From: Novipirellula aureliae | GTDB lineage: Bacteria; Planctomycetota; Planctomycetia; Pirellulales; Pirellulaceae | DNA: 64,000 nt | Reading direction: 5' to 3' | Assembly (NCBI RefSeq): GCF_007860185.1 | Contig: NZ_SJPY01000010.1 | Location: 62,001 to 126,000, forward strand | In this document: in pieces, positions 9,739 through 18,423 of the stretch | Position numbering within the stretch: position 1 is the first letter of the stretch | How the letters are laid out: each line of letters begins with the position of its first letter | The notes under the pieces: generated by a model | What the model was told of the DNA's origin: nothing | The model's database searches: none | The model's input: only the letters and a program-made list of their open reading frames with translations | Position numbers and translations under genes: made by a program

Positions 9739-9788
9739 GCTGCGTTGTGTGACGCCGTTGGCGTAGAGAACAAAACGAAGCACGGTAG

Positions 9789-9871
9789 AATGGCGTGGAC
9801 GGAAGGAATTCTGAAACGTGAAATATCCTTCCGGCGAGCTTGTCTCGGCGGAGGAAACAAGTGGCGGCTAC
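9789..9871 (-). repeat. Dispersed 83-bp repeat, copy 1
   Basis: On the minus strand this segment matches 42530-42612 almost base for base over about 83 nt (starting TAGCCGCCACTTGTTTCCTC and ending near TCCACGCCATT), with only a few differences. It lies between the ppsR-like gene and the next minus-strand gene. Short open frames across it read as similar peptides in both copies, but frame and ends are not conserved, so it is treated as a repeat and not a gene. Confidence 0.75.
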
Positions 9872-9952
9872 CTTGTCCTGGCTTTTGCCGCCCAGTCTCT
9901 GCAGGTCCAAGGCAGAAAATTGGCATCAAATCGATGCTCCCCATGGAGGCGA

Positions 9953-11566
9953 CTATTCGTTTTCTAGCTCATCGGCCCATTGCCCGTCCACCCACCGACT
10001 TCGTCCAGGCACTCTCCAGTTCGCCACGATCGCGGGAGTCAATCGACGGTCGACTTCCGCCATCGCCGCCGTTGCAGCGGCATGGGGGATTTGAGTGACG
10101 ATGATTTCACCGGTCGGACGTCGCGTCAAAAATCCGATCGTTTGCTTTCCGACGGGCCCGACTTCGGTACCCACCAATTCGTATCGCCAAACGGGCACGC
10201 CTCGAAAGAGGCTCAGTAGAACCCCACTCGACGACAAGACCAAATCGTTATCAATCCAAACCGGTTTAGATTTTCCCAAACTCCGCCGTGACGCCACCTC
10301 TCCGCGGATCGAGGCCGTCGACAATTCCCAAACGCGAAGTCGATTCGTTGTCGTAATCGCCAGCGAATCGCCATGCGGTGAAAAGGCAACTTGAGCGTAA
10401 CGATTCGATTCAATCGGCAGCCGACCCAAGAATTTTCCGTCTTGAGTTCGATACAAGCAAACGCCTCCGGCATCGGGGACGGCCACATAGTGGCGGCCAG
10501 CAGAGATCGCGGGTACCGACTGGGAATCGATCGAACAAATCAAGTGGCGTAGCTCACCTGAAACGATATTCCAAACCGCCAACTTTGAGTTGATTGCTGC
10601 GATAATATGTTCGTCATCAAGCCATTTAGCCCAGTACACCTGAGTGGGGCGAAACGAATTGCGAGCGTCATCATCGTCCTTTGGGGGAAGTGACCGCTGT
10701 AATTGAATGGAAATCGATTCCTCGTCCCAGCCGCGAACGACCGCCAATTGGCCACCCGATCCTCGGTTGCTATGGCCCGTGAGAACCAGCGTCTGTTTTG
10801 ACGGTCGATGGTGGTCCAACAACGTCAGGGTCCGTTTTGATTTCCAGACGATTCTCGATTCACCTGATTTGGGGTCAAAGCGAATGACGCGATTCGCCTC
10901 GTCGGGACTTACCGTCACACCCGTGCTAACCGAAACGGCAACAAAGGCGTTGGCGTCGGTGATGATCGGCATTGGTGGTGAACAATGATCATAAGCATGC
11001 AAGGGCCCGATCGTCACATTTCCGAATCCGACCGAGATCGGGTCTGCTTGGGGATCCGCTGGAATGGAGCCTGGAATTGCCCCCTGCCTCGATTGGTTGC
11101 CTGCTCTGTCAACATGGCTTGAGGCTTCCGCCTTTGCCGCAAGAGGTTGTCCGTCCTCAAGTTGAGTGGTGGCTTTTGGATAGGTCCATTTTGGAAGCAG
11201 CGGCATTTCCGGCAACTCGGGAGCCGCAAAACGAAGCGTATTTTCAGAAACCGGAGGACGACTTCGCCATTGCTCCAAATAATCGTGGTCGGAAAATCCA
11301 AGCTGATCTTCAGCAATCCGCACACGCGAACCATTGGGACGAACCAGGATGACCGTGCCATTTTCGATCGCTTCCAAACGGGCCTCAATCGTAAATTGGC
11401 CTGAGGCATCCACCCAAACGCGAACCGGTTCGCTAGCAATGCAAAGGTTTGAAATCAGCAAGCAACAAGCAAGGGTCGTCGCGCCAAAGCTCCGCTTGGG
11501 GATTGCTGAAGGAATTCCCAATCGGAGTGGTTTGGGCAATAGATTATCGGGTCGGTATTTGAACAT
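9953..11566 (-). CDS. Exported SHD1-domain and WD40-like propeller protein
   Basis: After a signal segment (ATTLACCLLISNLCIASEP) comes an SHD1 domain (VWVDASGQFTIEARLEAI and VRIAEDQLGFSDHDYLEQW), a module that planctomycetes often attach to exported proteins. The rest reads as a WD40-like beta-propeller, with blades such as VAFSPHGDSLAITTTNRLRV and LAVWNIVSGELRHLI. The start is set at ATG 11566 (MFKYRPDN), because a longer frame to 11629 adds residues before the signal peptide. SHD1 binds peptide motifs in eukaryotic Sla1; the bacterial ligand is unknown. The function is therefore unassigned, probably a periplasmic binding or scaffold protein. Confidence 0.82.
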   Translation of the reverse strand: MFKYRPDNLLPKPLRLGIPSAIPKRSFGATTLACCLLISNLCIASEPVRVWVDASGQFTIEARLEAIENGTVILVRPNGSRVRIAEDQLGFSDHDYLEQWRSRPPVSENTLRFAAPELPEMPLLPKWTYPKATTQLEDGQPLAAKAEASSHVDRAGNQSRQGAIPGSIPADPQADPISVGFGNVTIGPLHAYDHCSPPMPIITDANAFVAVSVSTGVTVSPDEANRVIRFDPKSGESRIVWKSKRTLTLLDHHRPSKQTLVLTGHSNRGSGGQLAVVRGWDEESISIQLQRSLPPKDDDDARNSFRPTQVYWAKWLDDEHIIAAINSKLAVWNIVSGELRHLICSIDSQSVPAISAGRHYVAVPDAGGVCLYRTQDGKFLGRLPIESNRYAQVAFSPHGDSLAITTTNRLRVWELSTASIRGEVASRRSLGKSKPVWIDNDLVLSSSGVLLSLFRGVPVWRYELVGTEVGPVGKQTIGFLTRRPTGEIIVTQIPHAAATAAMAEVDRRLTPAIVANWRVPGRSRWVDGQWADELENE

Positions 11567-11664
11567 GTTTTTTACGAGTGCTATATCACCGCGCAACGAT
11601 GGGAATTGCCGTTTGGAAGTTAGCGGCATCTTGATTCAATCCGTTTCCGCAAAGTCGAGCCGCC

Positions 11665-12378
11665 TTATCGCATCAAAGTTGTCGAGGCATTGGGCTCTGT
11701 ATCGACGTCCTTGTTAAGTTCCGCAATCCAAACATCGGGATCATCGCCAAGTTGTTTACCGGTAACGCTCCGGAGCGACTGCATCGTCAAATCTCGGGTT
11801 GCCGGGTTGTGATCGGAAAGCGCCAATCGCAGCGAGTTGGTAGAAACGGGGTTCTTGTGACCGGCCAGCGATGCGATTGCAGCATGGCGAACGTCTTGGT
11901 TGGTTTCGCTGCCCACCATCGTTGCAAGCATTCGCGAGGAGGCTTCGTCATCGATCCGTCCGAGTGCGCGGCAAGCCTCCATCCGTACTTTCATGCTATC
12001 ATCGTCAAGTCCTTTTTCAATCAGCGGGATTGCATCTTCGGAAGATGCGATTTTTCCACTCGCCAAGACCGCCAATCGCCTCATTTCCGCGCTGGGGTCA
12101 TTTTCGACAATCTGTTTTAGATGATTCGCCCAATACAGTTGCCGCTCCGCGGGTAAATCCTCTATGGAATTGGCCAGCGATGTCAGTTGTTTTCGCCGCT
12201 CGTGATCGGTGACGCCGAACGCTTCATCGTTACGCCATTCACGCATGGTGAACCACGGATTTACCGTTTTAAGTGCATAAAGCGGTCCGTCTTGGCATCC
12301 ACCAACGTAAAAACACGAGGAAGCGAACAGAAACGCCAATCCAAGCGACAGCGCTTTGCGGGGGTGGCAAGGCGACAT
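11665..12378 (-). CDS. HEAT-repeat lipoprotein
   Basis: The N-terminus (MSPCHPRKALSLGLAFLFAS, then YVGGC) is a lipoprotein signal peptide with Cys in the lipobox position. The mature part holds HEAT/PBS-like helical repeats: MRRLAVLASGKIASSEDAIP, MKVRMEACRALGRIDDEAS and VRHAAIASLAGHKNP. The ATG at 12378 is preceded by AAGGAA at good spacing; a frame reaching 12714 runs through G/C-rich repeat sequence and is rejected. It should be a membrane-tethered protein-interaction scaffold. It is 98 bp upstream of the SHD1 protein on the same strand and the two may be co-transcribed. Confidence 0.85.
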   Translation of the reverse strand: MSPCHPRKALSLGLAFLFASSCFYVGGCQDGPLYALKTVNPWFTMREWRNDEAFGVTDHERRKQLTSLANSIEDLPAERQLYWANHLKQIVENDPSAEMRRLAVLASGKIASSEDAIPLIEKGLDDDSMKVRMEACRALGRIDDEASSRMLATMVGSETNQDVRHAAIASLAGHKNPVSTNSLRLALSDHNPATRDLTMQSLRSVTGKQLGDDPDVWIAELNKDVDTEPNASTTLMR

Positions 12379-12848
12379 ACAGGTTCCTTCGAACGGATTT
12401 GAACAGATGATTGTTTGCGAATCTAACCGGTGTAACAAACAACAACGCCTCAAACCAACCCCAATTGTTCGCCGGTTCGATTGCCTCATTGCCCCCGAAT
12501 CGAATGGCGAGTCCTGAAAAAGGATCGATCGCATGAACCGTCCTTCTGTCGTGCTTGTCTCGGCGGCGGAAGCGATCGGCAGCAACCAAGGCATCCCCAT
12601 GAACTTCGTCCCGCCCCCCCGTCCCGCCCCCCCACCAGCGCCGGAGAAGATTTGTGGGAGGCGATTTGTGGGAGGGGGGCTGAGCAAGAGTTTTCCGATT
12701 CCTGCAGCTGACAATTCCGATTGCGAGTCCGAACCGGCCCGGTGGATGCAAATTCCGCCATCCGTGAAACGACCACATTCCGCTTACCATTTGACGCCAT
12801 TCGGCACGGGGTTGGTGGAGCGTCGCATTACGGGGATTGACTAGATTT
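12379..12848. other. Gene-free, repeat-derived stretch
   Basis: No gene is supported. Positions 12537-12572 resemble part of the dispersed 83-bp repeat (CTTGTCTCGGCGGCGGAA). Positions 12609-12680 hold unusual C-rich and G-rich runs with a direct repeat of GGAGGCGATTTGTGGGAGG type. Open frames through this stretch on both strands are low-complexity. Confidence 0.55.
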
Positions 12849-13388
12849 TCAAACCGGCCCGAGTCCCATCGCACGTCGCCATGCACTTGTTTGTCCCATG
12901 TGCATCATAAAGTGACCACCGACGTAGAACCCGAGCATGGCACCGTTGGTTGGGAAGCGTTCTCGCATCGCCTCGTTCACGTTGGGGCTACGAAAAAGAT
13001 CATCTTCCGCTTCCGCGAGTGCTTGAGCAACCGCTTTGTAGCCCGTTACCAGTGCTTCGACGATTGCGTCCATCGGTGGATAAATCGTCCCATCGGCGTC
13101 GTCCACACAGTTTGTATCTCTGGAAAACACCTTGGTAAACTCGGCGGAAGGTAGGTAGGGGGTCGGATCTCCACCGACCGTCTCGATGATCCGGCAAGCA
13201 TACAAACTGAGGTGCCCATAATTGAATGCGGCGTGATTCGATTCGATCACCGTATCGCCGATCCTAGCAAAGCGAGCGAATTGTTCGGGAGAAACATCCG
13301 TTGTCAAACGCTCGGCGTAAGACAGTCCGGCGTGAACGGATGCGGTAAGCATCTGTCCTATCGAGTGGGTTGATTGGTTCGTTGGCAT
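12849..13388 (-). CDS. DinB-superfamily protein
   Basis: The 179-residue protein has the DinB four-helix pattern with well-placed histidines: ESNHAAFNYGHL in the second helix and GHFMMHMGQTSAWRR in the last. In this superfamily such a His set binds a divalent metal, and members include thiol transferases and proteins of unknown role. AAAGG lies upstream of the ATG at 13388. The substrate cannot be told from sequence. It is isolated, with repeat-rich gaps on both sides. Confidence 0.8.
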   Translation of the reverse strand: MPTNQSTHSIGQMLTASVHAGLSYAERLTTDVSPEQFARFARIGDTVIESNHAAFNYGHLSLYACRIIETVGGDPTPYLPSAEFTKVFSRDTNCVDDADGTIYPPMDAIVEALVTGYKAVAQALAEAEDDLFRSPNVNEAMRERFPTNGAMLGFYVGGHFMMHMGQTSAWRRAMGLGPV

Positions 13389-13743
13389 TTATCGTAACCT
13401 TTAAGAGTGGCCTAAAAAGTTGAAAGTAATCGCTGGCAGCGACTCCGCTGTATGGTTGATCCGCTCTGCGATTGGGTAGCGTCTACCGAATGACTCGCCC
13501 CAACGATCATGTTTCAGACCGAAAACGCAATTCGCTCGCAGAGCATCGCGACGATCGCTGCGAATGGACAACCGATGAAACAGGCTATCCTAGTGCCATG
13601 CCGCGCCGATCGTCTAGTCGTTAGTAGTCACAAACAAAAAAGGCGAAAAATAATTTTCCAATTTTGTGCATCTGCCACTCTGCAGAAATGGAAAATCTAA
13701 CTAACATTCGCTCTAGCTTTGATTCACGTGTGTCGATGAAAAG

Positions 13744-13824
13744 CTAGCTCTGTTTCTACTAGCTCTGTTTCTATGCTAGCTCTGTTTCTATGCTAGCTCT
13801 GTTTCTATGCTAGCTCTGTTTCTG
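13744..13824. repeat. Tandem 17-bp repeat, 5 units, upstream of the decarboxylase gene
   Basis: CTAGCTCTGTTTCTATG is repeated head to tail (13759-13775, 13776-13792 and 13793-13809), flanked by partial units at 13744-13758 and 13810-13824. The last unit ends in CTG and is identical to a single inverted copy upstream of smc. The surrounding gap (13389-13914) holds no gene that I can support. Confidence 0.85.
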
Positions 13825-13914
13825 TACGGGCCGATCGAACCGACCTTCCGGCGATCGGCACCATTCTTTAGTGAAGGCCGATTCACAATCGATTGTGAGG
13901 TGTAATCCAACTAT

Positions 13915-15081
13915 ATGCGAACCGATATCCTGATACCGCAGCGGATGCGGAATGCTCAAAGTGTGCTCTCGTTTGAAACAGCACATGAACTGGGCGAACG
14001 ACTTTCTACCCCTTTATTGGTGGTCTCAAAGTCAAAACTGGTGGAAACGTATTGCACGATGCACGAACATTTACCAGGAGTCGAGTTGTATTATGCAGCA
14101 AAAGCGAATCCAAACCCGTATGTACTCGAGACGCTCAACGAGCTGGGTTGTTCCGTCGACGTCTGCTCACACGGAGAGCTTCTCGCCGCGAAGGGAGCTG
14201 GATTCAGCCCAAGTCAAATGTTGCACACGCATCCTTGCAAGACGCGTCAAAATTTGTTGGATTGCTACAACGAGGGTGTACGATGGTTTGTCTACGACAA
14301 CGAATCGGAGTTAGACAAGATTGCTGGCCACACGCCTGACATCAAGCTGTTGCTTCGTTTGGCGACGAGTGGCGGTAGCAGTTTGATCAATCTGTCCGCC
14401 AAGTTTGGTGCCGATCCGTCGGAAGTCATCGAAATGCTCATCGCGGCGAGAGAGCGAGGACTTGACGTTCGCGGGTTCTCGTTCCATGTCGGATCGCAGT
14501 GCGTCAACCCATCGGACTACCGCACCGTTTTGCATTCAATCCGCAAGTGTTGGGACGAAGCTGCGGCAAACGGCTTCCTCTTAGAAGTCCTCGATATTGG
14601 CGGTGGCTTCCCGGCGCCTTATCGGGATAACGAAATGATTCCGTTGGCCGATTACTGTGACTCGGTCTCGGTGAGTCTGCAGGACGTCTTTGGCGATATT
14701 TCAGTTCGCTTTATCGCCGAGCCAGGGCGTGGAATGGTCGCAGAATGCATGACGTTGGTCACCCGAGTGTTAGGGAAAAGCATGCGTGGTGGCAAACGAT
14801 GGTACATCATTGACGATGGTTTGTACGGATCGTTTTCAGGCAAGGTTTTCGACCACGTTGATTACAACGTGATCGCCGACAACCCGCTCGGCTTCCCAAC
14901 CTATCCATGCGTGCTGGCAGGCCCGACTTGTGACAGTAGTGATGTGGTCGCCCATGACCAATGGTTGCCAGATTTGGAGATTGGCGACTTGCTATTGGTT
15001 CCGACAATGGGAGCCTATGCCGGAGCGAGTGCTTGCCCGTTCAACGGGTTACCTGTGGCTGGATCGACAATGATCGACTAG
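13915..15081 (+). CDS. Type III PLP-dependent decarboxylase, ornithine-decarboxylase-like
   Basis: The 388-residue protein has the alanine-racemase-fold decarboxylase motifs: PLP lysine in YYAAKANPNP (Lys63), GFSFHVGSQ, DIGGGFPAPY, and FIAEPGRGMVAE for the phosphate region. The C-terminal motif PTCDSSDV supplies the active-site Cys (339). CDSxD-type motifs with NMGAY-like and FNG segments point to ornithine decarboxylase (putrescine formation) over diaminopimelate decarboxylase, but lysine or other diamino acids are not excluded. ATG 13915 has GAGGTG upstream at long spacing; ATG 13945 is an alternative. Its stop overlaps the stop of the convergent AIM24 gene (CTAG). Confidence 0.88.
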   Translation: MRTDILIPQRMRNAQSVLSFETAHELGERLSTPLLVVSKSKLVETYCTMHEHLPGVELYYAAKANPNPYVLETLNELGCSVDVCSHGELLAAKGAGFSPSQMLHTHPCKTRQNLLDCYNEGVRWFVYDNESELDKIAGHTPDIKLLLRLATSGGSSLINLSAKFGADPSEVIEMLIAARERGLDVRGFSFHVGSQCVNPSDYRTVLHSIRKCWDEAAANGFLLEVLDIGGGFPAPYRDNEMIPLADYCDSVSVSLQDVFGDISVRFIAEPGRGMVAECMTLVTRVLGKSMRGGKRWYIIDDGLYGSFSGKVFDHVDYNVIADNPLGFPTYPCVLAGPTCDSSDVVAHDQWLPDLEIGDLLLVPTMGAYAGASACPFNGLPVAGSTMID

Positions 15082-15782
15082 CCACCGTGTTGCATATAAA
15101 CTTCCTCGAACGGCTGAACGACAACAAAGCCGTTGCCTTGGAAGCGTAATTGCACCGATTCGCCCGACCCGCGGCCGAGGAATGTTTTGAACTGTAAATC
15201 CGTTTTCAGTTCGGGCTCGATGTTGCCCGACCAAAGCACGGTCGCGTTCGGGTCGGTGATGACCGGTTGCGACGGAGTGACTGGCAACGTCAATGGGTCA
15301 TAGTGAGTCGTGACGGCGACCATCCCAGAGCCTTCGAGCCGGATGTTGAACAAACCGCCTGCGATCATGGCGGTCATTTTCTTCATCATTTTAATGTTGT
15401 AGGTCAGCGAAGTCTCGAAAGCGAGCAAATCATTCCCGTTCACACAAATCGCCTCGTTTTGCAGATTCAAAATCGTAATCTTCTTTCCTGAATCAGCACA
15501 GAAAACCGAACCATTGCCGGTAATCTTCGTTAGCTTGGTACCTTCGCCGGAGATCGATTTTTTGAGCAGGTTCGAGAAGCCCTGCGACATAATCCCTTCT
15601 CGCTCAAACTTGACTTGCCCGGTGTAAGCGATCATCGCTCCCATCTTAATCCATGCTTCACCATTGAGGTTAATGTCAAGCATCCGCTCCGACTCGAGTT
15701 CGAACAACCCTTGGTCTAAGTCGCGGTCCTTGGTTTTTTCTAGAAACGCTTGTAGCGAATACCGGTTGTCATTCATGGTCAT
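15078..15782 (-). CDS. AIM24-family protein
   Basis: The 234-residue protein is an all-beta AIM24-type sequence: an N-terminal LNGEAWIKMGAMIAYTGQV, a Gly-rich middle (FCADSGKKITILNLQNEAI), and a C-terminal LRFQGNGFVVVQPFEEVY. Bacterial members have no established function; mitochondrial Aim24 influences inner-membrane complexes. The start at 15782 has GAAAG just upstream. It converges on the decarboxylase gene with a 4-bp overlap of stop codons, and its upstream side faces a large hairpin array. Confidence 0.87.
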   Translation of the reverse strand: MTMNDNRYSLQAFLEKTKDRDLDQGLFELESERMLDINLNGEAWIKMGAMIAYTGQVKFEREGIMSQGFSNLLKKSISGEGTKLTKITGNGSVFCADSGKKITILNLQNEAICVNGNDLLAFETSLTYNIKMMKKMTAMIAGGLFNIRLEGSGMVAVTTHYDPLTLPVTPSQPVITDPNATVLWSGNIEPELKTDLQFKTFLGRGSGESVQLRFQGNGFVVVQPFEEVYMQHGG

Positions 15783-15809
15783 TCTTTCGAGTTAGGGAGA
15801 AAACGCGTT

Positions 15810-16296
15810 TACGTAGCCCAGGCTTCTAGCCTGGGTTTTTGTTGTTGTGGCCCCAGGCTTCTAGCCTGGGTTTTGTTGTGCCCCCAGGCTTCCAGCCTAG
15901 GTTTTTTGTTGTGGCCCAGGCTTCTAGCCTGGGTTTTGTTGTGCCCCCAGGCTTCCAGCCTGGGTTTCTTGTTGTGGCCCAGGCTTCTAGCCTGGGTTTT
16001 GTTGTGCCCCCCAGGCTTCCAGTCCTAGGTTTTTTGTTGTGGCCCAGGCTTCTAGCCTGGGTTTTGTTGTGCCCTCAGGCTTCCAGCCTAGGTTTTCTGT
16101 TGTGCCCTCAGGCTTCCAGTCCTGGGTTTCTTGTTGTGGCCTCAGGCTTCCAGCCTAGGTTTTTTGTTGTGGCCCCAGGCTTCTAGCCTGGGTTTCTTGT
16201 TGTGGCCTCAGGCTTCCAGCCTAGGTTTTCTGTTGTGCCCTCAGGCTTCTAGCCTAGGTTTTGTTGTGGTCCCAGGCTGGAAGCCTGGGCTACGTA
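15810..16296. repeat. Tandem array of about 15 hairpin units (CCCAGGCT family), closed by inverted ends
   Basis: About 15 units of 31-33 bp each carry a hairpin CCCAGGCT-TCT-AGCCTGGG (8-bp stem, 3-nt loop) or close variants (TTCCAGCCTAGG), separated by a T-rich linker GTTTTGTTGTGGC. The left edge is TACGTAGCCCAGG (15810-15822) and the right edge is its exact reverse complement CCTGGGCTACGTA (16284-16296). The units alternate somewhat between TCT and TCC loops. Translations through the array (such as a 115-residue plus-strand frame) are repeat artefacts. A single hairpin of the same family is at 57025-57043. Confidence 0.92.
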
Positions 16297-16445
16297 TCAT
16301 ACGAAATTCCAGCCGTGCCGATACTACCAGAGGGGAAGGATGATTGGTAAACTGCACAACGACGCTTTCGCGGATGATCGAAGGGTCCGCCAAGCTGAAT
16401 CATTTAATATAAACTCTTCGCATACGCTATTGCCCAATTGATCCT

Positions 16446-18140
16446 ATGACAAACGGCGAAACTCCCCAAACCGACTCCACCACGGCTGGTCCTCATCCTT
16501 CATCGGAACCACAAAACTCGGTGGAAAAACCTCTGCAAGAGCCTGTGCAAAGCGAGGGTTCTCCGGCATCCCAACCGGCAGCGGACGTTCCCGTTTCCCC
16601 ACCGCCGGAAAGTGCCGCTGGCGAAACGCCTTCGCACCCAAGTGGACCTTTGGCGGCAGTCGCTCGAAGTGGCGCGGGGCCGTTGGCTGCGCGTGGTTTG
16701 GGAGTCGCCAAGCCAGCTTCACCGAGTGTTTCGACGGCGAAATTGTCGGATCCCACAAAGTCGGATTCCAAGGACAAAAAAACAGCGAAGAAGAAGAAAG
16801 GACCGCCACGGCCTCGCTTGAAAGGTGAAGCCGACTCGACGGGTCAGCCGAAGCCGAAGCCAGCCCAACCTTCCAAAGTCGCGGTACCGAATTTACGCGA
16901 TTCGCTCTCCGATGATCTGCAAGCCGAACTCGATGCCGAGTTGGCTGCAGCGGATGTCGATGCCATGCTTGGCGGGATGGCCGGTATGTCGGCTCGGAAA
17001 GAACCGCTCGCTGAAGGCGCTCGTGTCCAAGCCAAAGTGCTCAAAATTAACGAGGATTCCGTTTTCGTCGCTCTCGGAGGACCCGATGAAGGCGTCATTC
17101 CTTTTGAACAGTTTACCGAGGCCGAGCCAAAGCCAGGTGACGATGTCGAGGTTCTCGTTCGCGGGCTCAACAAAGCAGACGGGTTGTACGTCCTAACGCT
17201 TCCTGGTTCGGCAATCGAAGTCAGCGATTGGGATGATATCGAAGAAGGCTCTATCGTCGAAGCAACCGTTACAGGCCATAACACGGGAGGGTTGGAGTGT
17301 ACCGTTGGAAGCGTCCGTGCATTTATGCCAATCAGCCAAGTGACTGAGTACCGGGTCGAAGACCTTTCCGAATTTGTTGACCAGAAAATGGTCTGCTTGG
17401 TGACCGAAGCAAACGAGCGACGAGGCAACTTGGTGCTCAGTCGTCGTGCGATTTTGGAACGCGAGCGGGAAACTCGGCGCAAAGAACAGATGGAGCAGAT
17501 CGAGGTTGGAGACACGCTTGAAGGGGTCGTTCGTACCGTGAAAGATTTCGGCGCATTCGTCGATCTCGGTGGTGTCGAAGGCCTGATTCACATCAGCAAG
17601 TTGAGCTGGGATCGAGTCAAACATCCGAGCGAGGTGATGGAAGAGGGGCAGCGCGTCCGAGTCAAAATCGATAAGATTGACAAAGACAGCGGCAAGATCA
17701 GTTTGTCGTACCGTGATCTTCTAGAAAATCCCTGGGATGCTGCCGAATCGAGCTTTGCAGTTGGTACCGTCCAAAAAGGGACAATCACTCGAATTGCGCC
17801 ATTTGGTTGCTTCGTCCGCCTCGGTGCGGGCATCGAAGGCCTCGTTCATATCAGTGAATTGGCTAACCATCGAGTCTCGAAAGTCGATGCGTTTGTAAGC
17901 GAAGGCGAAGAGGTCGAAGTGAAAGTTCTGTCGTTTGACCGCGACACCCAAAAGATCGGTCTCTCGATCAAGGCGGCACAGACGTTGGCCGCCGCGGCAT
18001 CCGCAGGCGAGGCATCAAAAGAAGCCGACGAGGCAGACGAACCACCTCGTGAGTTGGCGGTCAAGGCATCGCATCAAGGTCCGCTCAAAGGTGGCAACAA
18101 CACCGACACCGGCGGCGAACGCTTTGGTCTGCGTTGGTAG
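16446..18140 (+). CDS. rpsA: S1-domain RNA-binding protein, ribosomal protein S1-like
   Basis: The protein of 564 residues has a long Pro/Ser/Ala-rich N-terminal region (about 1-150) with a Lys cluster (KDKKTAKKKKG), a short acidic helix (DDLQAELDAELAAADVDAML), and four S1 domains at roughly 188-258, 264-335, 353-425 and 437-510. The third and fourth have the classic VVRTVKDFGAFVDLGGVEGL and ITRIAPFGCFVRLG strands. This fits a bacterial S1 homologue that binds mRNA on the ribosome; having four domains after a disordered leader differs from the six-domain E. coli protein. A dedicated RNA-binding protein outside the ribosome is possible. The segment before the ATG contains ATAAACTCTTCGCAT, also found just before smc. 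Confidence 0.88.
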   Translation: MTNGETPQTDSTTAGPHPSSEPQNSVEKPLQEPVQSEGSPASQPAADVPVSPPPESAAGETPSHPSGPLAAVARSGAGPLAARGLGVAKPASPSVSTAKLSDPTKSDSKDKKTAKKKKGPPRPRLKGEADSTGQPKPKPAQPSKVAVPNLRDSLSDDLQAELDAELAAADVDAMLGGMAGMSARKEPLAEGARVQAKVLKINEDSVFVALGGPDEGVIPFEQFTEAEPKPGDDVEVLVRGLNKADGLYVLTLPGSAIEVSDWDDIEEGSIVEATVTGHNTGGLECTVGSVRAFMPISQVTEYRVEDLSEFVDQKMVCLVTEANERRGNLVLSRRAILERERETRRKEQMEQIEVGDTLEGVVRTVKDFGAFVDLGGVEGLIHISKLSWDRVKHPSEVMEEGQRVRVKIDKIDKDSGKISLSYRDLLENPWDAAESSFAVGTVQKGTITRIAPFGCFVRLGAGIEGLVHISELANHRVSKVDAFVSEGEEVEVKVLSFDRDTQKIGLSIKAAQTLAAAASAGEASKEADEADEPPRELAVKASHQGPLKGGNNTDTGGERFGLRW

Positions 18141-18218
18141 TTCTGTTTTCGTGGCGATGCCACGGTAGGCTTTTCCCCCAGACGCAAGTCCGGGGTCGCG
18201 AAATCCGTTGCGATCGAA

Positions 18219-18382
18219 GTCCCGAAGGGACGGCAGGAGAATCGGTTTTGCTGGGTATTTTCGGGGGGCCTTGGGGATAGCGATGTTTTTCTGGCGTTGC
18301 TTCGTGACGTGTCGGACGCTCAGGGTGGCATGAACCCCGGACTCGCGTCCGGGGCGATCACAATGCGTCCCAATCGGGACGC
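18219..18382. repeat. Three unrelated intergenic hairpins downstream of the S1 gene
   Basis: GTCCC-GAA-GGGAC at 18219-18231, CCCCGGAC-TCGC-GTCCGGGG at 18335-18354, and GCGTCCC-AATC-GGGACGC at 18365-18382 are perfect palindromes in the 283-bp gap. A half-site of the second (GCAAGTCCGGGG) lies near 18184. One or more may act as a transcription terminator, but there is no T-run after any of them. Confidence 0.7.
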
Positions 18383-18423
18383 AATCCACCCGCTCGTAAA
18401 TCCGTGAAGATCAATTATTCCTT

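Noticed and set aside
9735-9944. Short frames over the 83-bp repeat, similar to those at 42472-42739
   Set aside because: Similar peptides arise because the DNA is repeated; no start, frame end or ribosome binding site is conserved.
12379-12714. Longer start for the HEAT-repeat lipoprotein
   Set aside because: The added part is G/C-rich repeat sequence, and the lipoprotein signal with a good ribosome binding site starts at 12378.
15839-16343. Open frames of 115 and 70 residues through the CCCAGGCT array
   Set aside because: The translation is only the repeat read in frame (QASSLGF-type units), with no ribosome binding site and no non-repetitive part.
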